The position numbers and the translations under genes are program-made. From contig CM106585.1 in NCBI GenBank assembly GCA_048013815.1, positions 558,001 to 622,000 on the forward strand: DNA of 64,000 nt, written 5' to 3'. Below are positions 36,110-49,500 of this stretch, in pieces (the first letter of the stretch is position 1; every line of letters begins with the position of its first letter). The notes beneath the pieces are model-generated. The model was not told where the DNA came from and searched no databases. It worked only from the letters and a program-made list of their open reading frames with translations. The stretch is from Setoptus koraiensis. Lineage: Eukaryota > Arthropoda.

Positions 36110-37849
36110 ATGGAACAATCTAGTAAGTTACAAGGCGATAAATTAGAAAAAACTGAGGAAGAAGACAAATCGGAGTCGAAACAGTTCGACTCAGCAGTCC
36201 AGGAGATACTTGACATATGCCAAAACTATAATGAGCGCTGTAGCAACTTGCAATCAGCAGCCATAAAATCGTCATTTCCTCTCAAATCATGCAATAACAA
36301 AAGTGAAAAGAGACCAACGGATGAAAACAGTATCATACATATCACGAATAGATTGAACGATCAATCGATCAGGGAAGTGGAAACACCTACATCACCTCAT
36401 CTCTATACCAATCTAAGTTCTTGCAATGAAATTATCACACCCGATTCTGATACTAATAATAAAACCATTGAACACATGCAAGCGGAGCAATCGACCCTTC
36501 AGGGGGAACTTGACTCTATCATGAGGAACCAAGATTGTATCGGCAAAGATGAGGACGATACAGAACTGGCAGAGTTCCAAAGATTAGAAAATGAAGTCAG
36601 AATAGCTGAGCTTAATAAGAAGTTGGATTTGATTCAAGAAGCCATTAGGATTAAACTCTATAACCAACTTTTCTCTCGAAATGGTTCCGATTCCTCAAGC
36701 AATGAGGCTCTGTCATCATCAAGCGATGGAGGCTTTGAACTTAACATCAAACATAGTAGTGCAAGTGAATCGGAAGCTTCAATCAATCAATCAAACCTAA
36801 ATACAGGCACAGAGAGCCCTCAGAGTGCCAGTTCTATGTACTCTAAGCAGAAAGCAATCGGATCTCCCAAGAGTAACTATGATTCTTTAGAACCAGTTGA
36901 CGAGGAAGCAACACAATTGATCTCAAACCCTAATGGAGACAAGTCAAAGTCAGCCTTCATTGAAAGAAGGTCAGATTCCATTACTCCATCCACCTATGAT
37001 CTCACGCCAACAACCAGTAAAGAATCTATTAATTCTTCTTCGAAACAATATACGGCAGATAGTGATGATGTTATCAAGCAGAATGGCCAATCTTCTGAAT
37101 GTGTCACTGCTCAATATCACCTTGACAAAGTTTTCAATCACCAGCGTATCAGTTCAGCTGTTGGCGATCTTGCCCGCATTGACGAAGGTGAAGAGGAGCT
37201 TCCTGAATTGAATCAGCAAGCAAACTCTTCCTCGAATGAAATTGATTTAAAGAACTGCGCACACGATTATGACAAAACTGACTCCTTTGATTTTGATGTT
37301 GCCTCACCTGGTAAACTTATTTGCAATATGACCGATGCCATATCCTCCTCTGTCACTGAAACCAACAGTAAGCAAAATCGTCCTCTAACATTATATTTAC
37401 CAAGGCCCAATGAAGAGTTAGATCTTATAGATCATGTCCAGATCATGGGTCACGATATTAACATAATTTCTGGAGACATACAGATCAGTTCCTCTAGAGC
37501 ATATGGTTTTCTCTGGAAAGCATGCATGCGATCATCAAAAAGGTGGAGAAAACGTTATTTTTTATTCGACAGGCGCAGTAAAGTTATAGCATACTACAAG
37601 AATGAACGTAATCTAGTCAAGAATGGATGCAACCCAAGTAATATTATAAAGTTTGACGACATAATTGACGTTTACGTTGATCATAAGCTCAGCGGAGCTA
37701 GAGCTAAGAATCCATCTCGCAATAGGGATTACGTCTTCGTCTTGGCCACAAAACAAAGGAATTATATTCTGGCCTCGGCTAAAGCTGAAACAATGCGAGT
37801 TTGGATAGACGTAATGTTTACGGCTGCTCAATCGTACGATTATTTCTAA
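36110..37849 (+). CDS. LL5/PHLDB-like pleckstrin homology protein
   Basis: Single exon, 579 aa. Residues about 465-575 form a PH domain (YGFLWKACM, KRWRKRYFLFDRRSKVIAYYK, DYVFVLATKQRNYILA, AETMRVWIDVMFTAAQSYDYF) whose C-terminal helix and layout match the PH domain of the LL5/PHLDB family, phosphoinositide-binding scaffolds that anchor microtubule tips at the cortex. A short coiled coil lies at about 150-190 (LAEFQRLENEVRIAELNKKL). The rest is acidic, Ser-rich and probably disordered. The FHA domain and long coiled coils of vertebrate PHLDB1/2 are absent from this frame, so it is either a short family member or the 3' exon of a longer gene. The PH call is firm and the family call moderate. 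Confidence 0.75.
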   Translation: MEQSSKLQGDKLEKTEEEDKSESKQFDSAVQEILDICQNYNERCSNLQSAAIKSSFPLKSCNNKSEKRPTDENSIIHITNRLNDQSIREVETPTSPHLYTNLSSCNEIITPDSDTNNKTIEHMQAEQSTLQGELDSIMRNQDCIGKDEDDTELAEFQRLENEVRIAELNKKLDLIQEAIRIKLYNQLFSRNGSDSSSNEALSSSSDGGFELNIKHSSASESEASINQSNLNTGTESPQSASSMYSKQKAIGSPKSNYDSLEPVDEEATQLISNPNGDKSKSAFIERRSDSITPSTYDLTPTTSKESINSSSKQYTADSDDVIKQNGQSSECVTAQYHLDKVFNHQRISSAVGDLARIDEGEEELPELNQQANSSSNEIDLKNCAHDYDKTDSFDFDVASPGKLICNMTDAISSSVTETNSKQNRPLTLYLPRPNEELDLIDHVQIMGHDINIISGDIQISSSRAYGFLWKACMRSSKRWRKRYFLFDRRSKVIAYYKNERNLVKNGCNPSNIIKFDDIIDVYVDHKLSGARAKNPSRNRDYVFVLATKQRNYILASAKAETMRVWIDVMFTAAQSYDYF

Positions 37850-38813
37850 TCTAAAGAATAATGATGCCAATACTAATAAAAACTCGACTACTGTCTTTAC
37901 ACCAATCGCAGTGTGTCGAGCAGATATTTCACCACAAGAATAAGAACCAATATCTACAGAGAATCTAAATTGATATCAAGCCAGTTAAATTTTCTGACTC
38001 ACGCCTCGCCAATACTTTTTCTTCAAGCTTGTCATATCATACAACTATTGTCATGTAGGTCGCATGGAATTGCTTCTTGTTGTTTAGCAACATCTTCAGC
38101 ATCACATTTGATCCTTAGTTCTTTTAGTTGTGATTAAGTCAAACAATTCATCCTAACCAATACGATAGATATGAAGTACCACACTATACATATTATTCAG
38201 ATTGTCTAACAGAATATTCTGTCGACTCATTTGAAAGCATTGTGAACCATAAATCTTCTCAAGTTTTTCATCAGGTTCCACTTCTCTACAACCGGAATCA
38301 ACCTAAGTTGCTTTTAATCTTGTTCTACAATCAGTTACAAATATTTCGGTAAGAATTGCGCAAACGGTTTACAAGTAAAGTTTACAAGTTCAAGGTTAGT
38401 CTCATCGTGACCGAATGAAGGATATTTCGCAACACCAAAGATCGCGAATCTATTAAACCAATCAAAACAAGATCAATACTTTTATCATTCTAGACTCCCC
38501 ATAGAAAGATACACGAGCCACACATTGTGACCTTATATTGATGATATCATTGATATCTGTTACCAATTAGATTACAATCTGTATTGGTAGCATGTAGGGC
38601 ACTAGTAAGATTACTTAACAAACATGCGATAAAAGATACGCTACATATCAAATCTGAGACGATTAATCAAGCATCGATAGATGGAAACCCGCAAGGTGTG
38701 TAATTCAATTACTTGAGAGAGAAAATCATTCATTATTTGCCATCACAGTAACATTTTATCTTGCAAGATAAAAATAGACAAATGCACTTGTTGATTTTCG
38801 AGTATTGAGCTAA
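37850..38813. other. 3' flank of the PHLDB-like gene, nothing else seen
   Basis: AATAAAA near 37874 is a candidate polyadenylation signal. No supported gene follows up to 38813. Confidence 0.5.
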
Positions 38814-39756
38814 CTATATAGATAATGATAATCGTTTGATCATGGCCTCACTTTCAGTATCGTGCCACTTGGATGACATTTCTGAACAAGACACAAGAAT
38901 AACAATCTTGAGTTGCCTAAGATCTTGCCATTTCTTTTGAGTAGTTTGAAACAACATGTGCCGAAGAGCAGAGCGAAAGCATTGCTTCATCTCTGATGGG
39001 AGTGGTCTGAAGATCATCCGATTAGTTTGCTTTGACCACGTTTCATAACATGCCGTATCAATTAATTGAGACAACTGTGGATTTACGATAACGCATTTAT
39101 TGTTGCACATTCTCCATGCTTGAGCTCTTTCTGTTAAGTTTATATCTGAATAGACTTTCATTGAAACATTGTAAGGCAACCTGCTAAAAGAAAAAAAGGA
39201 AAACCGTAGTGAATATTTACGTCATCGGCGATGCGCCTCTAAATGTGCTAACGACATTTGCACCTCGAAACTCAAGGGTTCTTTTCCATTTTGTCACTAA
39301 ATACTATTCCTTGATCAACAGTGAGCCACTGACGTCATTTGTCGTTGTCGAACTTTGTAGTATTCGCTTTGTGTATGATAATGACAGAGAATTTTATCTT
39401 ATTTACTACAACACACTGTTCTCTAGCTAGAGACTCGACAAACATCGACGACCATCCTCACTCATTATCAAACCACTATGAGTTGTTGCTGGCAATAACC
39501 TATCACTTTCAGCTGATAGACATTCTGGAATAAACTTTCCGGTTTTCTCTTGGATCAAACAACATGGCATAGTTGTCGTCAAGAAAAGATGATCTCTGTT
39601 CAGCATGCAAACTGCAGTTTGCAACTTAAATCTCACAACTCACAATTTTCAACTTGAAGACTTCTTCTGTCAGAAGGACTCAGTTCCATAGGTTATCGGG
39701 CTGCAGGGTTGAGCCATGCAAAGAAGCGACATCAGCAGAAACACATAAATATCCAT
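38814..39756 (-). CDS. Possible small secreted protein, two exons
   Basis: A terminal-exon-like frame runs from 39180 to the stop at 38814. It follows a strong acceptor (pyrimidine-rich TTTTTTTCTTTTAGCAG), encodes about 120 residues with four Cys (MCNNKC, TACYETW, KQCF) and an N-glycosylation site, and needs a phase-2 donor upstream. On the same strand, ATG at 39756 starts MDIYVFLLMSLLCMAQPCS, a convincing signal peptide, open for about 28 codons. Joining at GA/GTCCTT (about 39680) satisfies the phase but this donor is weak, and another exon (for example within 39427-39636) could lie between. No family is recognised. Signal peptide and acceptor are seen; the gene model is inference. Confidence 0.35.
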
Positions 39757-42345
39757 TTGTCTCCTACGTTGACTTGATCTTATCTAGATAGCGGGAAGTA
39801 AAAAATGTTTATCTACATAACTGAAGTTCAAGTTTAAGCAATAAGGAAAGTTTGTTCGGTATGACCGTCGAAGAAATCGAGTTTTTGGACTTGAGTTGAG
39901 CATTGCGTCGACAAGTTATCTCTCGAGTCATTCTCACTCGTTGTCTCCATTTCTATCTTTGCATGGAATATTCATCTTTCTTTCCTTATAGGTACTGTTT
40001 TTTCCCATATAATATCATCATCAGCAACAACAACTCAAATTTGATCACTACTGACGAACTAAGAAGAATTAGAAGGAGGTAGGAAAAAGCTCTCGAGGCA
40101 AGAACAATCGATCCTCAGAGATGAGTGAATATATCGCCAACAGCGCCAACATCATGTTTTTATACTTGCATTTCAAGCAATAAATGTAGCTGTATCACCC
40201 GTTGCGATTATGATTTGAATTAGTGATCGTTGTAGATTTGTCCGAGAATTTCTTTTTGGGAAGATTCCGTCTCAGAAAAAAAAGAAACATGGAAGATTGC
40301 ATCTACTTTCTATACTATAAAACTATTGACATGTACCTACATACAACCTGTACAACCTAGAGATGTAAAATAATATCAGTTTACATGATGACGATAAGAC
40401 CATATATGAAACTAGTAATGAGCCCAGCGAAAAACCTTTTTTTAGTTTTGCATATCCATATGTCATCATGCAACTGGATATGGTCGAAAAAAGAATGGCG
40501 CCAAAATGCGGGCGAAACAACAATTCGTTAAAGCAGATAGATATTGATTGATATTAATTCCATTAGACTGGTAGTATTGATGAACATTTTGCCGTATCCC
40601 TCCTCCTACTCATAAGACGACAATGTACACTTGTATGTATACTTTCCATTCTTCTTTTTTTCTATGTGATCCAAGTAAATGTTTAATTAATACACGTGAT
40701 CAGATTTACGAATAGTTCACGCGTTGAATTTGCTTACAATGTGTCGGCTTTCACTCGCAAGTCAGCCGGCATCGTTTTGTTTCACGTGTTTATACAACAA
40801 ATACAACTTGTCGTATATACCGGTATACTGCTAACAAGTGATAGTTAATAGACGAATTTGCCAGCTCCGGCACTTGCCATATCGCCACTTCATACACACA
40901 CACACACACTACAATAGCCCCTTATAATCTTGATGCTCGATTTGCTTAAACCATTGTTATTGTTGATTCAATGCTTATCTCTCGCTCGGTCTTTAGCTCG
41001 TTGCTCATGTGATTAGTGCTTGTTAATTGTCAGTGATTAATAAGTTTCTGTGTTGAGTTGGATACACATGCCTCATGTCAGTGGCATGGCACATCAATGT
41101 GTTTGTATAGGTTGCTATGCAAATGTAGAAAGCATGATCTGAGAATATCATTAAATAAACTATAGAGCCGCCTTGTTGAACACACGCAGTCATACACTCG
41201 CCTCGCAGTGATTATCACCATCTTATTTTAGAGAGATATAGAGAAAGTGCTGATATGCAGCATTTGTCAAAACACTAGAACAGTATACTAAGAACACTGC
41301 TGTCTCACTTGCTAGAGCCGTGGTTAGTTTGACATCCCCGATCCATTGGTTGGTTCATTCATTCAATTATTCTCTGTTAAAATCACACGATATACGTCGT
41401 TGATTAGAATCACCACCACCATCAACAACAACAACAACAACATCTAACACAACATAAGCAACAGGATGTAGTAGAGAGCTTTAGATCATTATAATATTTG
41501 CAAGCTATATACTAATGATATGTATAGAAGGTGATAGAAGGTCCAAGTGCACATCTGTTGCACTTGTTGCAACGCTGTTGTTGGCGGTGCCGGCAAGTTT
41601 CTAAGAAGACATTACAAAAAAAAAACGTATAGATGGATAAATGTGAGATGGGAGAAACAAGAAAGTTACCACTACCACTGCTGACTGTTTTGGCTGGTGG
41701 CAAAAATCCCACTGCCACCACCACATATATACGCAATGCTTCGTCATGATCATCAATTGATATTCACTGACTCTCTCTCTCTCTCTCGCCTTTTCTACTT
41801 TCCACCAACTACTCGCTATAACTATCAAGATATAAATGAATGTTGTATGAGTAATATTAATCTTAGTCTTGCTACAGTCATGGTGGAATAGTTGGACAGA
41901 CAGACTCGAGCTGCATGCAGGTTGTTGCAATAGATAATTAAAAGTTGTTGCTTTTGGTCGACAGTGCCGCTGGTGAATAAGTTGGCTGATTTCATTCGGC
42001 AACTCAAACTTAAAGTCTGTAATACAGTATGAATATCTGGGCACTTTCGCACACACTCGCAGCCTACTTACACTTGTGATAACCACCAATAATAATATAT
42101 GTATACATAATTGAGGTATTATGTCGGTTGCCAAGTCTAGCCAGCAGCCAATAGTTGGCTGGACCAGAGACTCTCTGGCAGAGAGAGAGAGAGAGAGGGA
42201 GTGAGGGAGGGATGGAGAGAGAGTTTAAGTCGGTGGCAAATCCATGAAGATGCTCGCTAGCCGTGGTGTAACTTGTTCTGGCAAGCCGACTTTAGAGTGG
42301 TAATCATCACTTATATAAATTGGAGACAGGTTGTTGGCGATGATA
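39757..42345. other. Gene-free stretch upstream of acetyl-CoA carboxylase
   Basis: No supported gene. The longest frame (41601-42134 minus, 177 codons) is built over microsatellite and AT-rich DNA and shows no domain. Short CA, CT and AAC runs occur near 40897, 41773 and 41419. Confidence 0.5.
42179..42225. repeat. GA-rich microsatellite
   Basis: GAGA units interrupted by GGGA; about 120 bases left of MITE copy B. Confidence 0.85.
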
Positions 42346-42741
42346 TCGGGTGTAAGGATCAAATGCTCGACTTCCTACAGATTATGCTACGCTGCCTTCC
42401 ACAGTGCATTTTCCGCACAAAAACACTGAGCGCCGCTAGAGATTTTTGTCAGTGTGCACCGATGTTTTATGTAAGATCCACCAGAGGCGCTGCTTACATA
42501 ACATTAACCGAGAATGCACTGCAGCGTCGCCCTTGCGGACATTTTACAAACCAATACAGGTGCATCAGAAAAACCTTAGCTACACTGCGCTAGCTTAGAT
42601 CGCACAGTTCGTACGTAAGCAGGACTCTGAGCATGTTTAGAGCAACGGTGCAACGCAGGCACGCAATACTACTTTGTACACTCTGTGCTTGTGTGCTGCA
42701 CAAGTTCTTTTGGATCTTGGGTATCTGATCTTTACACCCGA
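42346..42741 (+). mobile_element. MITE copy B, 396 bp, TA target duplication
   Basis: The left end is TCGGGTGTAAGGATCAAA; the right end read inward is TCGGGTGTAAAGATCAGA. TA flanks both sides (42344-42345 and 42742-42743). Length and content match copy A (29590-29986) in opposite orientation, with an estimated three quarters of bases shared by eye. No transposase is present. It lies about 0.8 kb upstream of the acetyl-CoA carboxylase start. Confidence 0.8.
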
Positions 42742-43299
42742 TAGGTGGAGGTCACAAATAGTGCGGTGTTGTTTGGGTTGTGTGCTCAGGCCGACTGACA
42801 ATAAGCTTAACTGGTGGCAAGCCGGGTCTCAGGTCGCTACTACACTGTGCTAAGACTAGAATGTTCACAAGATTGCCTTGCCTTAGCTGTCTTGCTGTGG
42901 CATTTACAGTAGGGTGGACGTAGCGCACTCAGCCTCGGTGCCCAGAGTGTGTAATTGGAGTCTTGATTCAAGAGTCTTGAAGACTCTCGCTCATTTGCGT
43001 GTGTATGTTTTGTGTGCGCACAGATAGCACATCGGCAGTGCATAAAAGAGTGAGTGACTTGGCACAAGCGCTGGACTGCGCAACACAGAATTTATGTCAT
43101 AAATTACGTATATGGGGTGTTTCAGTCCGTTTGCACAACTATAATACACATCGTCCAGCTTCTAGCGCATGGTGCTTGTGTCAATTATCGAAAAATAAAG
43201 CACTGTTGGAGCCGGCCGTAGTATAATCAAGCCAAGTGTGCGTTTTGATTGAAACACTCTCTATCTGTTAGAGTGTGCAGAGAAGAAGTTGCTGCAGTT

Positions 43300-43335
<36 letters not shown>

Positions 43336-43523
43336 AGAGCGCAAGTCTTATTGCAAATTGCAGCCACTAGTCGTAGGAGTAGTGTCGTCGTCTTTGTCGT
43401 CTCAGGCGCACACACACACACACCGGATCAGCCGTAGAGAAGAGCGGCGGTATTTCTTATTATCGTCTTCACTATTATTATTATATATTTAATTATATTA
43501 TCACATCATACCGGCCAATAACT
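42742..43523 (+). promoter_or_regulatory. Promoter-proximal region of acetyl-CoA carboxylase
   Basis: About 0.8 kb without a supported gene, containing a GT repeat at 43302-43332 and a pyrimidine-rich AT tract just before the ATG. The 5' UTR and promoter are expected here, though upstream non-coding exons are possible. Confidence 0.5.
43302..43332. repeat. GT dinucleotide microsatellite
   Basis: About fifteen uninterrupted GT units, 190 bases before the carboxylase ATG. Confidence 0.95.
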
Positions 43524-46500
43524 ATGGCCAAACAATTGAGAACGTCCATGAGCGGCATTCATTTGCCCGCTCAAGACAAGCTCGACTCCAACAAGGAGGG
43601 AATGCAATTTAATTCGCCGGAGGAATTTGTTAAACGATTTGGCGGAACTAAAGTAATCAACAGAGTGCTTATAGCCAACAATGGTATTGCCGCCGTTAAG
43701 TGCATGCGATCCATTCGTAGGTGGTCGTACGAGTGGTTTAGAACAGAGAAGGCCATCCGTTTTATTGTTATGGTCACACCAGAGGATTTAAAGGCCAATG
43801 CCGAATATGTTAAAATGGCCGACATGTATATACCTGTGCCAGGCGGTGCCAATAATTACAATTATGCCAATGTTGATCTTATTGTCGAGGTAGCCAAACG
43901 CTTTAGAGTTCAGGGCGTCTGGGCCGGATGGGGTCACGCTAGTGAGAATCCTAAATTGCCTGAAATGTTATCTAAGGAAAATATTGCCTTTATGGGTCCA
44001 CCACATCAGGCCATGTGGGCGCTAGGAGATAAAATTGCCTCATCCATTGTGGCGCAAACAGCCAACGTGCCCACACTTCCATGGAGCGGTAGTGGACTAG
44101 TCAGTGATTGGAAAGAGGGACAAACTATTAGAATACCTACGGATTTGTATCAAAAGGGTTGCACGTCAGACCTGGAATCCGGTTTAGAGGCCGCCATTAA
44201 AATTGGCTTCCCTGTTATGATTAAGGCCAGCGAGGGCGGTGGTGGCAAGGGTATCAGGAAGGTGGAACGACAAGAGGAATTTGCCATTATGTTTAGACAA
44301 GTCCAAAATGAAGTGCCAGGATCGCCAATATTCATTATGAAATTAGCCACATGTGCCAGACATTTAGAAGTGCAATTATTAGCAGATCAATATGGTAATG
44401 CCATATCCTTGTTTGGTCGTGATTGTTCCATTCAGAGGCGTCACCAGAAAATCATTGAGGAAGCGCCGGCCATTATAGCAGACGAAGAGATGTTCAGAGA
44501 GATGGAGGTGGCCGCAGTTAGATTGGCCAAAATGGTTGGTTATGTGTCAGCCGGTACGGTGGAATATCTTTATGATCCATCTGCAAAGAAATTCTTTTTT
44601 CTCGAATTAAATCCAAGATTACAAGTAGAACATCCATGCTCAGAGATGGTGGCCGGTGTCAATTTGCCAGCTTGCCAATTGCAAATAGCCATGGGTCTAC
44701 CATTGAATCGTATCAAAGAAATTAGAACTTTATATGGGGAACATAATCCATGGGGTGATACTAAAATTGATTTCAGTGTGGGTAGATCACGGCCGCTTGG
44801 GCATGTTATTGCAGCGCGTATAACATCAGAGAACCCAGAAGAAGGCTTTAAACCGTCCAGTGGTACCGTGTCTGAAATTAGCTTTGCATCCAGCAAGAAC
44901 GTTTGGGGTTATTTCAGTGTGGCCGCGGCCGGTGGCTTACATGAATTTGCGGATTCTCAATTCGGACATTGTTTCTCATGGGGCGAAGATCGTGAAACTG
45001 CTCGTGAAAATTTAGTATTTGCTTTAGGTGAATTGAAAATCCGTGCTGACTTTAGCAATACAACTGAATACCTCATAACTTTATTAGAAACGCCGGACTT
45101 TCAAAATAACACCATAGATACCGGATGGTTGGATCGATTGATAGCAGAGAGAATTACAAGTGACAGGCCAAAAACTAGCTTGGCTGTTATCTGTGGTTGT
45201 ATACATGTTGCTGACAATAAATTAACAAACAATTGGCAACTGTTTCAACAATCTCTGCAAAAAGGACAAATTTTACCAGCGAACACACTTAACATAATGA
45301 ACACAGTCAATGTGGAATTAGTCTATGAGGGAGTCAAATATTTTGTTAGTGTTACACGCAGTGGACCGCATGATTACTTCCTTGTTATGAATGGCACCTA
45401 TAAACAAGTTGAAGTGCATCGTCTCTCTGATTCAGGATTATTATTGAGCATAGATGGGTTCTCATTGACGACATATATGAAAGAGGAGGTTGAACGCTTC
45501 AGAGTGATTATTGGAAACCAATCATGCGTATTCGAAAAGGAGAATGATCCAACAATATTGAGATCACCCTCGACCGGAAAGCTTGTGTCATATCTAGTTG
45601 ACGACGGCTCACACATTGAAGCTGGTCAAAACTACGCCGAAATAGAGGTCATGAAAATGATTATGACCTTACAGGCTCAAGGAAGTGGTACGATTTCTCA
45701 TGCTAAACGGGCTGGAGCTGTTCTAGAAGCAGGTGTGATACTTGCCAGATTAGAATTGGATGATCCATCACTTGTTCAGCGCGCTGAACTGTTTACAAAG
45801 GGCTTTCAAAGTTTAGAAGAGAACGACTTTGATGGTGACGGGAACTCTGACGATGTAACATTTGCAACGGAACCACCGGTACAAAAGTTGAACGTTACAT
45901 TCCAACAAGCTAAACAACATTTAGAAAACATTCTTGCAGGTTATACATTACCAGCTCCTTTCTTCGATGTTAAAATGACAGAAAATATAGAAACTTACAT
46001 GCGATGTCTAAGAGATCCACGCTTACCACTTATAGAGCTACAAGATATAATTTCCTCAATAAGTGGTCGAATACCAGCGACTGTTGAACGTCAGATCAAA
46101 CAATTGATGAATAATTATGAAAGCAATATAACTGCAATATTGGCTACATTTCCATCCCAAGAAATTGCAGCTGTCATAGATAGTTATGCATCTACACTAC
46201 ACCGGAGAGCCGATCGAGACATATTCTTCCTGAATACACAGGGAATAGTTCAATTGGTTCAAAGATACAGAAAAGGTATACGAGGTAGAACGCACAGTTG
46301 TGTGCAAGACTTGCTCAAACAATATCTCAACGTAGAACAGCATTTCCAGAACGGACAATATGACAAATGTGTTTCATCTCTTAGAGATACCTTCAAAGAT
46401 GAAGGAATGAGCAAAGTTGTTGAGATAATATTTTCTCATCTCAGTGTCATCAAGAAGAATAACTTAGTTATTGAGTTGATTGATCATTTATGTGGACACG

Positions 46501-49500
46501 AGCCTGGTTTGACTGACGAACTGAGTAGCATTCTATCAGCTTTGACCGACTTGAGTAAATCAGAGAATGGCAAGGTTGCCTTGAGAGCTCGACAAGTCTT
46601 AATATCAGCACATCAACCACCTCATGCATTGAGACATAACCAAATGGAATCTATATTCCTTTCAGCGATTGACATATATTCAAGAGAATTCGAACCGAAT
46701 GTACTCACCAGTCTTGTACTTAGTGAGCCGTCAATTTTTGATATACTGCATCAATTCTTTTACCACTCGAATAACATCGTTAGAAGGGCCGCTTTGGAGG
46801 TCTATGTCAGACGTGCGTATATCTCATATGACATGGTGGCCTTACAGCATTGCGTAATAGAAGATAGAGCGTCATCACCATCAATTAATGATGTGAACAT
46901 AAATGGATACCATAGCTTAACAAATGGCAACTTTAGAGGTAGTGATAGTAGTTCTTCCTCGACTGAACCCTCCGATTACTCCATGACCAATTCCTATGCT
47001 AGCATGCCCGCTACTCACGTTCAAACAGGACCAACAAAAGTTCCCGCAGCTGTCTACCACTTCATTCTACCCTCGTCGCATCCATCTATGGCTGCAAGCC
47101 ACGATAGTCTTGTGCCTCCGATAAGATCTCTCATGGCTAATCATGAATCTGCAACCTTGGATCACCACCAGTCGCAGCTCATGTCGAGCAACATGAATTG
47201 TTATGGAAGCTCAGATGGAATAGCAAATTACAGAGTTGGTATTATAGCTGCATTTGAAAATATCGAACATGCAGAACAAAATTTTGAGCAATTACTGAAT
47301 CATATCAGAAGAACTGAACAACAATTGAAAGAAAGCAGAATGGAGCCCGAAGGTGGTGCTGGCGGCGCTACTGCTCTTGGTGGTGTTACTAATGTGCCCA
47401 CAGCTGTAGTTCAGCGAATCAAGAAGGAGCGAAGTAACAGTCTCTTAGGTTTTACTGGTAGAGAAAGATCCTCCTCGCTTCCAGTCGCCCCGAGACCACT
47501 GAAAGAGAAGCAATTCAATCCTATCTATATAATGAACATTGTTCTCAAGGGTAAACATGAAGGGTCAGATGAGAGCGCTGAAAGTAGAAGGTTTGAGTTG
47601 TTCTGTCAACTGAGAAAATCGGATCTTATTAAGAACGCTGTCCGACGGGTCACATTTATAGTCTGTGATAAATTCAGATTTCCTAAATATTACACATTCC
47701 GACATCGAGACGAGTACTTTGAAGACAAAATATATCGCAACTTAGAACCAGCCCTCGCATTCCAACTGGAGATTAATCGTATGAAGAATTATGATCTTGA
47801 GGCTATACCCACGGCCAAGCAGAAAATGCATTTGTACCTTGGAAAAGCCAAAGTTGTTACTCCTGGACAACAGGTGAATGATTTTAGATTTTTTGTTAGA
47901 ACTATTATCAGACATTCAGACCTTATAACCAAGGAAGCTAGTTACGATTTCTTGCAAAATGAGGGTGAACGTCAGCTATTAGAAGCAATGGACGAATTAG
48001 AAGTAGCATCTTCTCATCCAAATGCTAGTCGCACTGACTGTAACCACATTTTCTTGAACTTCGTGCCAAAAGTAACGATGGATCCAACCAAAGTTAGTAT
48101 CTGTGCAATTCTTTCAGATTTTTTCCTTACTTTTCATCAAGACTAGAGATTTAATTTTCTCACTTACTTTTTTGTTCGTACAGATTGCGGAAAATGTCCG
48201 AAATATGGTAATGCGATATGGTCCTAGATTGTGGAAACTTCGAGTCTTGCAAGCCGAATTGAGAATGGCTATTCGATTTACATCCAGTGGACCATGCACG
48301 CCTTACCGATTATTTTTGGCTAATGAATCCGGATACCACTTGGATCTACATCTATACAAAGAAGTGATTGACAGCAATACGGGACAAATGAAATTTGAGT
48401 CATGCCTCGATTCTTCAAAACCTGGACCTCTTCATGATTTACTTATTGCCACTCCATACATGACTAAAGACTATTTGCAGGCTAAACGTTTCCAGGCTCA
48501 AAGTAGCGGTAGTACTTATGTATATGACTTCCCTGACATGTTTCAGACAGCATTGACCAAGCTTTGGGAAGAATTTTTGGTACACAGACCGGAGTTGGAG
48601 ATGCCAGAACAAGTTCTTCATTGTGTTGAGTTGATTGTTGATCCGACCAACACGAAACTGCTTGAACAAAAAAGAGTTCCCGGACAAAATGATGTAGGCA
48701 TGGTAGCATGGAAAATGTGCCTATTCACTCCTGAGTATCCAGGTGGCAGAGATATAATTGTAATAGCTAACGACATGACATTCTTGTTGGGAACTTTTGG
48801 CCCTAGAGAGGACATTGTCTTTCAATTGGCCAGTGAAAAAGCTCGCACTCAAGGTATACCTAGAATTTACTTGTCAGCAAATGGAGGTGCGCGCATAGGG
48901 CTGGCGGAAGAAGTGAAGTCTCTCTTCCATATTGCTTGGATTGACGAAGATGACCCCGAAAAAGGTTTTGAATATCTTTATCTATTACCAGATGAATACA
49001 AGAAAGTCGAGGCATCTGTAAGATGTGAACCGATTGATCATGACGGGCAGACAAGATATAAAATAACAGATGTGATTGGTCAGGTAGACGGTATTGGTGT
49101 CGAGTGCCTTAAGTATGCTGGTATGATCGCTGGTGAATCATCCCAAGCCTACAATGAAATAGTTACGATTACAATGGTCACATGCAGGTCTATCGGTATT
49201 GGTTCTTACTTGGCGAGGTTGTCTCAGCGTGTCATACAACTAGACAACTCGCACTTGATATTGACAGGATTTCAGGCACTTAACAAACTTCTCGGCAGAG
49301 AAGTATACACATCCAACAATCAACTTGGTGGTGTCAACGTCATGTATCACAATGGTGTCAGCCATGCCACAGTTCAGGATGATCTTCAAGGTACATCTTT
49401 AATTCTTCAATGGTTATCATACATGCCAAAGTGCAGATTTGCCTTGTTACCTGTGATTGAACCTCTCGACCCTGTTGACAGAGAGGTTCTATTCCGTCCA

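Noticed and set aside
41601-42134. 177-codon minus-strand frame
   Set aside because: Spans CT microsatellite and AT-rich DNA, no family match, antisense frames equally open.
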